Positions 8,391 through 15,798 of a stretch of DNA of 64,000 nucleotides are shown piece by piece. The DNA is from Rhizobium sp. SL42. GTDB lineage: Bacteria > Pseudomonadota > Alphaproteobacteria > Rhizobiales > Rhizobiaceae. The notes under the pieces were generated by a model. It did no database searches, had not been told where the DNA came from, and worked only from the letters and a program-made list of their open reading frames with translations. Position numbers and translations under genes: made by a program. Every line of letters starts with the position of its first letter. The first letter of the stretch is position 1. Location of the stretch: the NCBI RefSeq assembly GCF_021729845.1, contig NZ_CP063397.1, positions 2,680,001 through 2,744,000 on the forward strand, given 5' to 3'.

Positions 8391-9389
8391 ATGAAGAAGC
8401 TCCTCGCTTCCACTATCCTCGCCGCAGGTCTCTATGCTGCTGCCGGTTCTGCTCAGGCTGCAGATTGCGGCGAAGTCTCGATTGCGGAAATGAACTGGGC
8501 ATCGGCGGGCGTTGCCGCCTATGTCGACAAGATCATCCTCGAAAGCGGCTATGGCTGCACGGTGACCATGGTCACCGGCGACACGATGCCGACCTTCGCT
8601 TCGATGAATGAAAAGGGCCAGCCGGACATGGCGCCCGAGTTCTGGGTCAATGCCGTGCGCACCGCGCTCGACCAGGCAATTGCAGAAGGCCGCCTGATCC
8701 AGGCTGCGCCACTTCTCTCGGATGGCGGCGTTGAAGGCTGGTGGATCCCCAAGTTCATCGCCGACGCCCATCCGGACATCAAGACGGTTCAGGACGCACT
8801 GGCGCATCCGGAACTGTTCCCGGCCCCTGAAGATCCGTCCAAGGGTGCCGTGACCAACTGCCCGTCTGGCTGGAACTGCCAGGTTTCGACCGCGAACCTC
8901 TACAAGGCACTCGGGGCGAAGGATAAGGGTTTTGAACTGATCGACACCGGCTCAGCTGCCGGCCTCGACGGCTCGATTGCCAACGCGTTTGAAAACAAGA
9001 CTGGCTGGTTCGGCTACTATTGGGCGCCGACCGCCATCCTCGGCAAGTACGAGATGGTCAAGCTGTCCTTCGGCGTCGATCACGACAAGGCCAACTGGGA
9101 TGCCTGCACCGCGGTTCCCGATTGCCCGGATCCGAAGGTCAATGCCTATCCGGTCTCCGACGTCTATACCGTCGTGACCAAGGGCTTCTCCGAGAAGGCC
9201 GGCGTTGCCATGGACTATGTCAAGACCCGCAAATGGGACAACCAGACGGTCGGCAAGGTTCTGGCCTGGATGGGTGACAACCAGGGCACCAACGAGGACG
9301 GCGCCAAGCACTTCCTCGAAAACTACGCGGACATGTGGACCACATGGGTGGCCCCGGACGTGGCGGAAAAGATCAAGGCAAGCCTCTGA
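8391..9389 (+). CDS. proX: Glycine betaine-type ABC transporter substrate-binding protein (OpuAC/ProX family)
   Basis: This 332-residue periplasmic protein has a signal peptide ending near GSAQA-A at residue 24. The OpuAC-like fold is recognisable from VSIAEMNWASA, the tryptophan-rich binding elements (EFWVNA, GWWIPKF, GYYWAP) and CPSGWNCQ. It would deliver glycine betaine, choline or a related quaternary amine to the permease and ATPase that follow. Tryptophans that form the cation cage are typical, but which residues bind ligand here is inferred. A hairpin (CGACGGGC/GCCCGTCG, 9401-9422) sits just downstream and may set a higher level for the binding protein than for the rest of the operon. 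Confidence 0.92.
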   Translation: MKKLLASTILAAGLYAAAGSAQAADCGEVSIAEMNWASAGVAAYVDKIILESGYGCTVTMVTGDTMPTFASMNEKGQPDMAPEFWVNAVRTALDQAIAEGRLIQAAPLLSDGGVEGWWIPKFIADAHPDIKTVQDALAHPELFPAPEDPSKGAVTNCPSGWNCQVSTANLYKALGAKDKGFELIDTGSAAGLDGSIANAFENKTGWFGYYWAPTAILGKYEMVKLSFGVDHDKANWDACTAVPDCPDPKVNAYPVSDVYTVVTKGFSEKAGVAMDYVKTRKWDNQTVGKVLAWMGDNQGTNEDGAKHFLENYADMWTTWVAPDVAEKIKASL

Positions 9390-9400
9390 TCGATCATTTG

Positions 9401-9430
9401 CGACGGGCCTTCGGGCCCGTCGTTCATTTC
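9401..9430 (+). terminator. Hairpin between binding-protein and permease genes
   Basis: The GC-rich stem CGACGGGC/GCCCGTCG (9401-9422) is followed by only a weak T-rich tail (GTTCATTTC). It is more likely a partial terminator or an RNA-stabilising hairpin than a full stop. Confidence 0.45.
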
Positions 9431-9614
9431 AGCCATGCGGCAAGCCGCAACCCGCCATCAGACGGTGCCAAACGTCGCAGATAGCATGAATTCCTCCGTG
9501 GAACTCGGTTAACTTGCCAGCGACCTTGACCGCAAAAGCGGCGCATAGCCACCATGGCCGGCTTTTGCTCGGCTCGGCATCGCCCGCAAGTGGGGGGACA
9601 GTAAGGGGAAAAAG

Positions 9615-10529
9615 ATGGCTTCAGTCCTATGCAATTACGTGCCGGAATTGCTGTGCAAATTTCCGCAGATCGATCAGACCCTGATGCGCGAGGCGCGCAA
9701 ACTGATCGATGATAACTTCAAGGCCTTCGTCCGTGCCTACGGCTATATTCTCGATGCTGCGGTGCAGCCGCTGCAATGGTTTCTGAACTGGCTGCAGGAA
9801 CTGTTCGTCGCCACGCCCTGGTTCATCGTCATTCTCGTCATGACATTGATCGTCTATGTCGCCAGCCGCAATGGCAAGATTGCCGTCGGCACCGCTGTGT
9901 CGATGCTGGCGATCGGCTTTGTCGGCCTGTGGGAAGACACGATGGTCACGCTGGCCATGGTCACGGTCTGTACGTTGATTTCGATCGTCGTCGGCATTCC
10001 GATCGGCATCCTGATGGCCCGCTCGGAACGTGTTCAGTCGATCATCAATCCGATCCTCGACGTCATGCAGACCATGCCGAGCTTCGTCTACCTGATCCCG
10101 GTCGTGATGATCTTCGGCATCGGCAAGGTGCCTGGCCTGATCGCCGTCGTCATGTATGCGGTTCCGCCGATGATCCGCCTCACCAATCTCGGCATTCGCC
10201 TCGTCGACCGCGAAGTCCTGGAGGCGGCCGATGCCTTCGGCTCATCGCCCAGCCAGAAGCTGTTCAACGTGCAGATCCCGCTTGCCTTGCCAACGGTCAT
10301 GGCCGGCATCAACCAGACCATCATGATGTCGCTCGCCATGGTCGTCGTCGCCTCGATGATCGGTGTCGGTGGTCTCGGCAAGAACGTGCTGCAGGCGATT
10401 TCCAACCAGTTCCTCACGATCGGCTTCCTCAACGGATTTGCGCTGGTCGTCATCGCCATCATTTTCGACCGCACCAGCCAGGCCTATGGCAAGCGACTGC
10501 AGCGTCATACGGAGGTTGTCCATGGCTAG
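9615..10529 (+). CDS. proW: Glycine betaine/proline-type ABC transporter permease (ProW-like)
   Basis: This 304-residue inner-membrane protein has about six hydrophobic segments. After a 65-residue N-terminal tail come FIVILVMTLIVYVA and VTVCTLISIVVGIPIGILMA. The coupling region EAADAFGSSPSQKLFNVQIPLA matches the EAA loop that docks on the ATPase. The start ATG at 9615 has a GGGGAAAAAG site upstream. The stop overlaps the ATPase start by eight bases. The predicted substrate is a quaternary amine, as for the binding protein. The exact ligand cannot be read from the sequence. Confidence 0.92.
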   Translation: MASVLCNYVPELLCKFPQIDQTLMREARKLIDDNFKAFVRAYGYILDAAVQPLQWFLNWLQELFVATPWFIVILVMTLIVYVASRNGKIAVGTAVSMLAIGFVGLWEDTMVTLAMVTVCTLISIVVGIPIGILMARSERVQSIINPILDVMQTMPSFVYLIPVVMIFGIGKVPGLIAVVMYAVPPMIRLTNLGIRLVDREVLEAADAFGSSPSQKLFNVQIPLALPTVMAGINQTIMMSLAMVVVASMIGVGGLGKNVLQAISNQFLTIGFLNGFALVVIAIIFDRTSQAYGKRLQRHTEVVHG

Positions 10530-11574
10530 TCACGGCATTGAAATTCGCGGTCTTTACAAGATCTTCGGACCGCGCGGCGAAGACTATATCGAGGCAGCCA
10601 AGGCTGGCATCTCGAAGTCGGAACTCAACGAGAAACACGGCCATGTGCTCGGTCTCAAGGACATCAACATTTCCATGCCGGCCGGTGGCATCACCGTTGT
10701 CATGGGCCTGTCGGGTTCCGGAAAGTCGACACTCATTCGCCACATCAACCGGCTGATCGAGCCGACCGCCGGCGAAGTGCTCTATGACAATGTCGATGTC
10801 TGCCGCATGACGCAGCTTGAGCTGCGCGATTTCCGGCGTCAGAAAACGGCAATGGTCTTCCAGAAGTTCGCCCTTCTGCCGCATCGTACCGTGCTGGAAA
10901 ACACCGTTTACGGCCTTGACATCCAGGGCATGGATCGCTCGAAGAGCGAGGCCATCGGTCGCCGCTGGATCGAGCGCGTCGGGCTGACCGGTTTCGAAAA
11001 ACACTATCCCAACCAGCTGTCTGGCGGCATGCAGCAGCGTGTCGGCCTTGCCCGTGCGCTGTCCAACGACGCAGACATCCTGCTGATGGACGAGGCCTAT
11101 TCGGCCCTCGATCCGTTGATCCGCGTCGACATGCAGACCGTGTTGCTCGACCTGCAGCAGGAACTGAAGAAGACGGTTGTCTTCATCACCCACGATCTCG
11201 ACGAGGCGCTGCGCCTCGGCGACAAGATCGCCATCCTGCGCGATGGCGAGGTGATTCAGCAGGGCTCGGGCCAGGAAATCGTCTTGAAGCCCGCCGACGA
11301 CTACATCAGTTCCTTCGTCAAGGAGGTCAATCGCGGCCGCGTCATTCGCGTCGATACCATCATGTCGCCCTTTGTCGGGGCAGCCGAGGGCATCGCCATC
11401 CCGCGCAGCACGGTTCTTGAATCCGCAGCCAAGCTGATGATCGAGGTCAACCAGACCAGCGCCAAGGTCGTCGATGATCGTGGCGCACCGATCGGCATGA
11501 TCGATCTTCAGCAGATCATCTCGTCCATGGTCACCCCGGTGAACCATGAGGAAAAGCCGCTCGCAGCCGCCTGA
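10522..11574 (+). CDS. proV: Glycine betaine/proline-type ABC transporter ATP-binding protein (ProV-like)
   Basis: The product is 350 residues from the ATG at 10522, which has GGAGG nine bases upstream. The frame is open further upstream but overlaps the permease. It shows Walker A (GLSGSGKST), the signature LSGGMQQRVGLARAL, Walker B (ILLMDEAYSALDP) and the switch histidine (FITHDLDEA). The N-terminal extension (FGPRGEDYIEAAKAG) and C-terminal CBS-like region (residues about 270-335) are typical of ProV/OpuAA. It overlaps the permease gene by eight bases. A strong terminator follows. Confidence 0.94.
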   Translation: MASHGIEIRGLYKIFGPRGEDYIEAAKAGISKSELNEKHGHVLGLKDINISMPAGGITVVMGLSGSGKSTLIRHINRLIEPTAGEVLYDNVDVCRMTQLELRDFRRQKTAMVFQKFALLPHRTVLENTVYGLDIQGMDRSKSEAIGRRWIERVGLTGFEKHYPNQLSGGMQQRVGLARALSNDADILLMDEAYSALDPLIRVDMQTVLLDLQQELKKTVVFITHDLDEALRLGDKIAILRDGEVIQQGSGQEIVLKPADDYISSFVKEVNRGRVIRVDTIMSPFVGAAEGIAIPRSTVLESAAKLMIEVNQTSAKVVDDRGAPIGMIDLQQIISSMVTPVNHEEKPLAAA

Positions 11575-11605
11575 CGTAAGCCTGGCCTTCGGCTGACCTG
11601 TCGCA

Positions 11606-11648
11606 ATCGGCCCCGTTGGCTTGCCGCCATCGGGGCCGATTTTCTTTT
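11606..11648 (+). terminator. Rho-independent terminator of the transporter operon
   Basis: A 10-bp stem ATCGGCCCCG (11606-11615) pairs with CGGGGCCGAT (11631-11640), followed by a T-rich run TTTCTTTT. It closes the transporter operon and separates it from bmt. Confidence 0.85.
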
Positions 11649-11660
11649 AATCGTTGAAGT

Positions 11661-11682
11661 CACATAAAGACTTCTTTATATG
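11661..11682 (+). promoter_or_regulatory. Palindromic operator upstream of bmt (ArsR/SahR-like site)
   Basis: The dyad ATAAAGACTTCTTTAT (11664-11679) is a perfect inverted repeat around two central bases, with flanks that partly extend the symmetry (CAC...ATATG). It lies 30 bases before the bmt start. ArsR-family regulators of the S-adenosylhomocysteine/methionine cycle in proteobacteria are known to bind ATAAAGA-type palindromes, so control by such a repressor is inferred. No regulator gene of that type lies in the window. Confidence 0.6.
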
Positions 11683-11711
11683 ATGGATCAAACACCATCA
11701 AAGGACCGATC

Positions 11712-12728
11712 ATGGCACCCCTTTCCAATCCGCTTTCCGATCTGCTGGCCGAAAAAGGCGTACTTCTCGCTGATGGCGCCACAGGAACCAATCTTTTCGC
11801 CCAGGGTCTGGAAGCCGGAGAGGCGCCGGAACTGTGGAATGAGGCGCAGCCGGAAAAGATCGTCAAGCTGCATCAGGACTTCGTCGATGCCGGCGCCGAT
11901 ATCATCCTGACCAACTCCTTCGGCGGCACCCGCCATCGCCTGAAGCTGCACCATGCCCAGGACCGTGTCCATGAGCTGAACAGGAAGGCCGCCGAGATCG
12001 CCCGTTCCGTGGCCGACAAGGCGCCGCGCAAGGTGATCGTTGCCGGCTCCGTCGGTCCGACCGGCGAACTCCTGATCCCCCTCGGCGCCATGACCTATGA
12101 TGACGCGGTTGCAGCCTTTGTCGAGCAGATGGAAGGCCTGAAAGCCGGTGGCGTCGATGTTGCCTGGATCGAGACCATGTCGTCGCCCGACGAAATCCGC
12201 GCCGCCGCCGAAGCTGCCGTGAAAGTCGGCCTGCCCTACACGTTCACCGGCTCGTTCGACACCGCCGGCAAGACGATGATGGGCCTCGATCCCAAGGACA
12301 TCCATGGCGTTGCGACCGACATTGGCGCAGGTCCTCTCGCAGTCGGCGCCAATTGCGGCGTCGGCGCCTCGGACATTCTCGCCAGCCTGCTCGACATGAC
12401 GGCCGCCAATCCTGATGCGACCGTCATCGTCAAGGGCAATTGCGGCATCCCGGAGTTTCGCGGCACCGAGATCTTCTATTCCGGCACGCCGCCGCTGATG
12501 GCCGACTATGCCCGCCTCGCCCGTGACTCAGGCGCGAAGATCATTGGTGGCTGCTGCGGCACCTCCTGTGGGCATCTGGCCGCCATGCGTGCCGCCATTG
12601 ACGACTATACGCCAGGCCCTCGCCCGACCATCGAAACCATCGTCGAGCGCATCGGCCCGCTGCGCAACAAGACGGCGACCGAATCGAGCAGCCAGGATAG
12701 CGGCCGCCGCAATCGCCGCCGCGGCTAG
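11712..12728 (+). CDS. bmt: Betaine-homocysteine S-methyltransferase
   Basis: This 338-residue cytoplasmic enzyme transfers a methyl from glycine betaine to homocysteine, giving methionine and dimethylglycine. The homocysteine S-methyltransferase fold is clear: LLADGATGTNLF at the N-terminus, TNSFGG, and the zinc ligands in GANCGVG (one Cys) and GGCCGTSCGH (two Cys). The length matches the rhizobial Bmt type rather than MetH. It follows the betaine transporter operon and has its own operator and terminator. The C-terminal tail is Arg-rich (GRRNRRRG), as is also seen in the cluster's ASKHA protein. Confidence 0.93.
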   Translation: MAPLSNPLSDLLAEKGVLLADGATGTNLFAQGLEAGEAPELWNEAQPEKIVKLHQDFVDAGADIILTNSFGGTRHRLKLHHAQDRVHELNRKAAEIARSVADKAPRKVIVAGSVGPTGELLIPLGAMTYDDAVAAFVEQMEGLKAGGVDVAWIETMSSPDEIRAAAEAAVKVGLPYTFTGSFDTAGKTMMGLDPKDIHGVATDIGAGPLAVGANCGVGASDILASLLDMTAANPDATVIVKGNCGIPEFRGTEIFYSGTPPLMADYARLARDSGAKIIGGCCGTSCGHLAAMRAAIDDYTPGPRPTIETIVERIGPLRNKTATESSSQDSGRRNRRRG

Positions 12729-12758
12729 CCGACCGCCAGCTTTCGCTACGCACAAGAG

Positions 12759-12786
12759 ACGGCGACCTTCTGGTCGCCGTTTTCGT
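12759..12786 (+). terminator. Rho-independent terminator of bmt
   Basis: The stem ACGGCGACC (12759-12767) pairs with GGTCGCCGT (12772-12780) over a TTCT loop and runs into TTTTCGTC. It lies 30 bases after the bmt stop. Confidence 0.8.
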
Positions 12787-12935
12787 CTCGCGCAGCGATC
12801 GGTTGACCCGGCGGTCTTTTCAAAGCCCGCGCCCGGACAAGCCTCGGGCAATATTGGTGTGGTTTAGCTTACCCTCATGAATGCGGCTGCATGTGGCTGC
12901 AAACCTGTTTTGTGCCTTGTAAGGGAGTATCCGCC

Positions 12936-13277
12936 ATGTCCGCCTTCCCGGATCGCCAGACCGTTGCCGATAAGTTTTCAACCCTGCAGGACCAGGATCA
13001 GTCTTTCCTGTGTCTGCTGTTTGAAAATGCGGCCCAGGACGATGCCCTGTTCGATGGTCTGCATCTCTATCTCGACCGTGCCTCCGAGGCGAAGTTCCTC
13101 AATTCCCTGAAGCTCGAACGTTGTGGCGAGTGGGTCGGCAACAATGCCCCCGCCCGCCTGCAGATCCGCCTGATGGAGGCCTCCAAGTCGAGCCAGCATC
13201 CGGCTTTTGCTGCCTTCCGCAAGGGCCTGCAGGCGTCGGGCGGCCTCGAACGGGCTTATCCCAAGGCTGCCGTCTGA
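12936..13277 (+). CDS. Hypothetical protein, 113 aa
   Basis: The start ATG at 12936 was chosen because AAGGGAG lies about ten bases upstream and composition is good from there. The frame is open to 12891. The product (MSAFPDRQTVADKF...) is soluble, with no signal peptide or recognised motif. It ends eight bases before a convergent DUF2233 gene. The length and lack of paralogues give no functional clue. Confidence 0.65.
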   Translation: MSAFPDRQTVADKFSTLQDQDQSFLCLLFENAAQDDALFDGLHLYLDRASEAKFLNSLKLERCGEWVGNNAPARLQIRLMEASKSSQHPAFAAFRKGLQASGGLERAYPKAAV

Positions 13278-13284
13278 CAGGACC

Positions 13285-14034
13285 TCAGTTCGGTAAGGGC
13301 ATGCTGACAGATATGATCGGTCCGACCGGAAACAGCCGGTCGCGCCGATTGCTGTCCGCAATGAATGCGCTTGAGATGGTCCCGTCGAGATAGAGCGCAT
13401 TGCCGCAGCCGAGCCGGTCACGAAACAGCCTGGCGAAGTCGTAGAAGCGCACCGGTCCCTTCGAAATCACCATATGCACCTGCCCCTCGGCATCGACACC
13501 AATGCCGTTGCGCACCTTCAGGCTGTCGCTATCCGGCAGGAAGCGCGGATGCACCGCGCCATCGATCACCAGCATCGGCCCTGACTGCGTGGCGAATTCC
13601 GCCTTGATGCCCTGCGCAACGTAAGTCCTGGTTTCCATCACCATCGGCTTACCTTTCACAAGCGCAAAAATGCCGTTCGGCAGCAGGTGAAAATTGCCCC
13701 ATCCGCCGCCGGTCACGGCGGAATGGCGTCTATTGCCGTATTCGACGAACAGGCCGACCGGTGAACGATCGTCGTGATACATGCCGCCGTTCATTGCAAA
13801 CAGCAGTACCCGGCGCTCGGCCCAGAGCTGTCGCCTGAGGGAATCGAATCCGCCGTAGATCCGCCCGTCGGGGTCGGCCAGGTGAGTCCGGATCGAAACC
13901 TCATCCGGATCGAAGCGGCAGGCGGTGTATCGGCTGCCGTTTTCGTCGATCTCCCCACAATTGGCCAGCACTGTGCCGGATGTCACAACAAGCGCCAGAT
14001 ATGCCATAAAAATCAATCGCGCCAATTGCCTCAT
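13285..14034 (-). CDS. Phosphodiester glycosidase (DUF2233/NAGPA-like) family exported protein
   Basis: This 249-residue protein has a signal peptide (LALVVTSGTVLA) ending near residue 24. The family core is visible: LLFAMNGGMYHDD, SPVGLFVEYGNR, FHLLPNGIFAL, ATQSGPMLVIDG and ALYLDGTISS. These residues match the NAGPA-type glycosidase fold, in which the enzyme removes a sugar from a phosphodiester. The bacterial substrate is generally unknown. A cell-envelope glycan or export role is inferred from the signal peptide. Confidence 0.82.
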   Translation of the reverse strand: MRQLARLIFMAYLALVVTSGTVLANCGEIDENGSRYTACRFDPDEVSIRTHLADPDGRIYGGFDSLRRQLWAERRVLLFAMNGGMYHDDRSPVGLFVEYGNRRHSAVTGGGWGNFHLLPNGIFALVKGKPMVMETRTYVAQGIKAEFATQSGPMLVIDGAVHPRFLPDSDSLKVRNGIGVDAEGQVHMVISKGPVRFYDFARLFRDRLGCGNALYLDGTISSAFIADSNRRDRLFPVGPIISVSMPLPN

Positions 14035-14218
14035 GAACCGCCTTCACCGCCCGCAAAGCCCTGTAGGGCAAGCCTTTTTTACGGTCGTTAACAAATCCTG
14101 CCTGGCATTTACCATTGGTTAACCATGCGTGCCAATGATCCTCGCTGCACAGCATGACTATGGCTGTACCATCAGAGCGATGACTTGGCTCGGACCCTTA
14201 TTTTAAAAGGAAAAGATT

Positions 14219-14953
14219 ATGCCAGTTGTAACATTTGCCAATACCAAGGGCGGCGCCGGCAAGACCACGGCAGCCCTCATGCTCGCATGCGAACTCGTTT
14301 CCCGCGGCAATCGCGTCACCATTCTCGATGCCGATCCGCGCGGCTGGATGAGCCGCTGGCACGCCAAGGGCGGAACCGGCGCGCTGCTCTCCGTCGTGTC
14401 TGTCAACGATGAGACGATCGAGGCCGCGACGTTGAAGGCAAAGAAGCGCGGTGGCTATATCCTCATTGACCTGCCCTCGTCCCATGATGCTCTGCTTGCC
14501 CGCGCTGTCGGCCTGGCGGACCATGTGATGATCCCTGTGCAGGGCTGCGCCATGGACGCGCAGGGCGGTGCCGAAGTCCTCGATCTGCTGGCCGAACTCG
14601 ACAGCCAGTGCGACGTCAAGATCCCCCATTCCGTCGTCCTGACCCGCGTCAATGCCGCCGTGACCACGCGCGCGCTGCAGGCCGCCAAGGACTTTCTCGC
14701 TGAAAGAGGCATCGGCACGCTGACGACCGCCATTGCCGAACGCGCCGCCTACCGTGATATTTTCGATCGGGGTGGCCTGCTGCACAATCTCGACGCGCTG
14801 GACGTCTCCAATCTGCCCCGGGCACTCGAAAATGCCGCCCGTCTTGCCGATGAAGTCATTTCGCTTTTGCCACAGCGCCCTGCCCGTCCTGCCATGCGCA
14901 AGGCCGCCGCGCCAAAGGCTGTTGCCAAGGCTCCGCTCAAGAAGGCGGCCTGA
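14219..14953 (+). CDS. ParA family ATPase (orphan)
   Basis: This 244-residue protein has the deviant Walker A motif KGGAGKTT at residues 11-18 and the Walker A' stretch ILDADPRGW. It is a MinD/ParA superfamily ATPase of the short type without an N-terminal HTH domain. No parB or parS-like site lies beside it, so it is probably not the chromosome segregation ATPase. Orphan ParA proteins position other cargo such as chemotaxis arrays or plasmids. The C-terminus is Ala/Lys-rich (KAAAPKAVAKAPLKKAA), and the tail ends seven bases before a convergent gene. Confidence 0.82.
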   Translation: MPVVTFANTKGGAGKTTAALMLACELVSRGNRVTILDADPRGWMSRWHAKGGTGALLSVVSVNDETIEAATLKAKKRGGYILIDLPSSHDALLARAVGLADHVMIPVQGCAMDAQGGAEVLDLLAELDSQCDVKIPHSVVLTRVNAAVTTRALQAAKDFLAERGIGTLTTAIAERAAYRDIFDRGGLLHNLDALDVSNLPRALENAARLADEVISLLPQRPARPAMRKAAAPKAVAKAPLKKAA

Positions 14954-14959
14954 TACGGT

Positions 14960-15700
14960 CTATTCCGGGGCTTGCTCTAGCCCTTGCCCGAGTGCTTGCC
15001 CGAGTGCTTGCATGTGAAAGCGCAGCTGCGGCCCCGGATACCGATAGGCCTGCCCCACCGGGCAGGCATTGCGCGCCAGGCACCCCTGCTGCATGCATCC
15101 CGCCTGACCGCCTTCGGTGGCAAGATGGGCGCGGCATGCCGACACGTTGAAGTTCTCGACACGGACGGCCTCAGCCGGACAGTGGCTGAGGCATGGTTTA
15201 TCCAGGCAGTGATCGCAGGGATGGGCTGGCGCAACCGGCTTGGCCGGCACGTCCAGTGCTCGTGAGAATCCGAGCGCCCCACGATAGCTGTGCCAGAGGC
15301 CGAATTGCGGATGCATCAGGATCCCGAGCGGCGAAGCTTTCATCCCCTCTGCCTCAATCGCCCATGCCTGAAACGGCTGATAGGGCGGATCCGACGGAAA
15401 ATATGCGGTGGCGCCAAATGTCCGCGCGGTCGCGGTCAGGACTACCTTTGACCAGGCATCAAGCGGATGCGCACCGCCGTTGTCGGTTTGCGTCGTTCGC
15501 CACTGGCTGAAGGCCGGCCACAGCGAGCCGCCGATGGGACCGACAAGCACGATGGTGCGTGCGGCGGAACCATCGGCCAGTGCCGGCGCTGGTGCCGTCA
15601 CCGGACCTGTTGCGTCAAGATGCACGACACCACGCGTAAACAATCCATGCCCTGCCAGATGCTCCGACAGGCGTGCCAGAATGCCCGAAGGGCCGCTCAT
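14960..15700 (-). CDS. 4Fe-4S ferredoxin-like protein downstream of the mttB-family gene
   Basis: This 246-residue soluble protein has a C-terminal iron-sulfur region: CDHCLDKPCLSHCP followed by further cysteines (CRAHLA, GCMQQGCLARNACP). That is enough for one or two 4Fe-4S clusters, as in QueG-type ferredoxin modules. The N-terminal 130 residues have no recognised domain. It lies 98 bases downstream of the MttB-family gene on the same strand and has GAGGGG before its ATG. A role as electron donor for corrinoid reactivation is inferred from context. A 12-base unit (TTGCCCGAGTGC) is tandemly repeated in the 3' end near 14983-15006. Confidence 0.75.
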   Translation of the reverse strand: MSGPSGILARLSEHLAGHGLFTRGVVHLDATGPVTAPAPALADGSAARTIVLVGPIGGSLWPAFSQWRTTQTDNGGAHPLDAWSKVVLTATARTFGATAYFPSDPPYQPFQAWAIEAEGMKASPLGILMHPQFGLWHSYRGALGFSRALDVPAKPVAPAHPCDHCLDKPCLSHCPAEAVRVENFNVSACRAHLATEGGQAGCMQQGCLARNACPVGQAYRYPGPQLRFHMQALGQALGQGLEQAPE

Positions 15701-15798
15701 CGCGGCCCCTCGAATTTGTAGTGCGGGCGCCAGACTTCTTCCTGGATCATGTCCGCCACCCTGTCCGCTCCGCCTTGCTCCCTGGCTGCGGGAGCCTT

